A stretch of DNA of 23,011 nucleotides from TA-21 sp036557405 (GTDB lineage Archaea; Thermoproteota; Nitrososphaeria; Nitrososphaerales; Nitrososphaeraceae), in the NCBI GenBank assembly GCA_036557405.1, contig DATBHO010000012.1, forward strand, positions 1-23,011, in the 5' to 3' direction. Positions 22,322 to 23,011 of the stretch are shown here, piece by piece (positions within the stretch are counted from its first letter, which is position 1; every line of letters begins with the position of its first letter). The notes below the pieces were generated by a model, which worked only from the letters and a program-made list of their open reading frames with translations, searched no databases and was not told the DNA's origin. The translations under genes and the position numbers were made by a program.

Positions 22322-22340
22322 CAATCCTCATTGAGGATTG
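22322..22340. terminator. Perfect inverted repeat between convergent genes
   Basis: The sequence CAATCCTCATTGAGGATTG forms an 8-9 bp perfect stem. It sits in the 92-bp gap between the convergent PP2C and VOC genes, so it is a candidate bidirectional terminator or mRNA 3'-end stabiliser. A protein-binding palindrome is the alternative. Confidence 0.45.
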
Positions 22341-22381
22341 CTTATGAACGTTACGAAACATTAAAAATTATGAATTTTAGA

Positions 22382-22783
22382 TTAACCTTCGGGAGATGAT
22401 AGGAGAGTGAATATATTTCCATCCAAATCTTTTATTATCGACATTATGCCACCCCATTCTTGCTTTTCTGGCTTTGTAATATCGATTCCCTTGGATTTGA
22501 GCTCTTCGTAAGTTGATTGAATATCTGAAGTGAAGAACCATACGCCAGTGTTTCTTCCTATGTTTTTCCGTGCTATTTCTAATTCATCCTGAGACATCAT
22601 CTGTGAATTTGGTTCCATAATACTCAACGTCGACTCAGAGTCTTTGGGCGCAACTTCTATCCATTTTCCACCATAAAAGGGAACATTCAGTCTAATATCA
22701 AGGCCAATTTTTTCCGTATAAAATTTTACCGCCTGTGCTTGATCCGATACCATAATGACTACTCCACCTATTGTATTGATCAA
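22382..22783 (-). CDS. VOC-superfamily (glyoxalase/bleomycin-resistance-like) protein
   Basis: The 133-residue protein has the paired beta-alpha-beta-beta-beta layout: INTIGGVVIMVSDQAQAVKF with YTEKIGLDIRLNVPF, KWIEVAPKDSESTLSIMEP, then GVWFFTSDIQSTYEELKSKG and MSIIKDLDGNIFTLLSS, the last being the family's DPDGN box in a D-x-DGN form. The usual first metal ligand (His in strand 1) is not seen, while a Glu in WIEVAP and the final strand could still bind a metal. The substrate is unknown; dioxygenase-like, glyoxalase or resistance roles are all possible. It starts at ATG 22783 and converges on the PP2C gene. Confidence 0.88.
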   Translation of the reverse strand: MINTIGGVVIMVSDQAQAVKFYTEKIGLDIRLNVPFYGGKWIEVAPKDSESTLSIMEPNSQMMSQDELEIARKNIGRNTGVWFFTSDIQSTYEELKSKGIDITKPEKQEWGGIMSIIKDLDGNIFTLLSSPEG

Positions 22784-23011
22784 TTCAAATTTTAATTTGG
22801 AGTATAAATGTTATAAACTTGCTGCTGTGTTGTTGGTCAAGTCTATCCCTATTTAGACCAATTCATGATAAAAAATGAGTCTCCTTCATTTCCAATTTAG
22901 GGAAGGTTTCACCTAATGATTTGTATTACCACTAAGTGTCATAAATAATTGTTAAATACCCTATTGGGATTATTATGATTTGAAATAATATTTGTTAGAG
23001 GATACAAATCT
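22784..23011. other. Intergenic right edge
   Basis: About 228 bp, A+T-rich. I see no ORF, tRNA or clear repeat; the promoter of the VOC gene should lie in the first 50 bp (minus strand). Confidence 0.3.

Noticed and set aside
1..23011. CRISPR arrays, rRNA genes or complete insertion sequences
   Set aside because: No regularly spaced direct repeats, rRNA-like stretches, or transposase genes with terminal inverted repeats were seen.

Overview
The window is A+T-rich chromosomal DNA from an archaeon, most likely an ammonia-oxidising member of Nitrososphaeria (Thaumarchaeota), possibly close to Nitrosocosmicus or Nitrososphaera. That placement is inferred from gene content: archaeal NAC, aMBF1, TiaS, Trm56, Nre, an A1:U72 initiator tRNA and tRNAs with several introns. 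No marker gene fixes the genus.

Layout. At 1-1220 lie a partial gene end, a small ORF and a DUF4062 (STIR/TIR-like) protein. At 1326-2791 the first 48 codons of an RNase J-like metallo-beta-lactamase gene run into the 3' end of a convergent tyrosine recombinase, which looks like an integration junction. A tRNA-Gly(UCC) with two introns, a YdcF-like protein and an unknown helical protein follow. At 4027-5750 a UbiD-family decarboxylase is paired with a probable LpdD-like partner. At 5914-7841 a minus-strand housekeeping cluster encodes a PUA protein, NAC, a coiled-coil protein resembling ATPase subunit H, and an RNase H-fold protein. At 8079-10118 a divergent, overlapping operon encodes aMBF1, HflX and Trm56. 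It leads into a tRNA-Leu(CAG) with two introns, then an initiator tRNA-Met with two introns, then TiaS on the opposite strand. About 8.1-12.1 kb is therefore rich in translation and tRNA-modification genes.

The second half is more mixed. It holds a secreted beta-rich protein, two divergent START/SRPBCC proteins, a 14-helix MFS exporter, an Nre-family repair protein, and a cluster of three small exported proteins that each have four cysteines outside the signal peptide. Within that cluster is an unlisted 47-residue zinc-ribbon microprotein. Next come a stand-alone Cas4-like nuclease, a flavodoxin-like reductase with no ATG start, a decayed terminase-like ATPase with in-frame stops, a PP2C phosphatase and a VOC-fold protein.

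The strongest unusual signals are: (i) three separate tRNA genes, each best explained by two small introns, several at non-canonical positions; (ii) the RNase J/integrase junction; (iii) the cluster of small exported four-cysteine proteins with its zinc-ribbon partner and signs of local duplication; (iv) the terminase-like pseudogene. I saw no CRISPR array, rRNA or complete insertion sequence.
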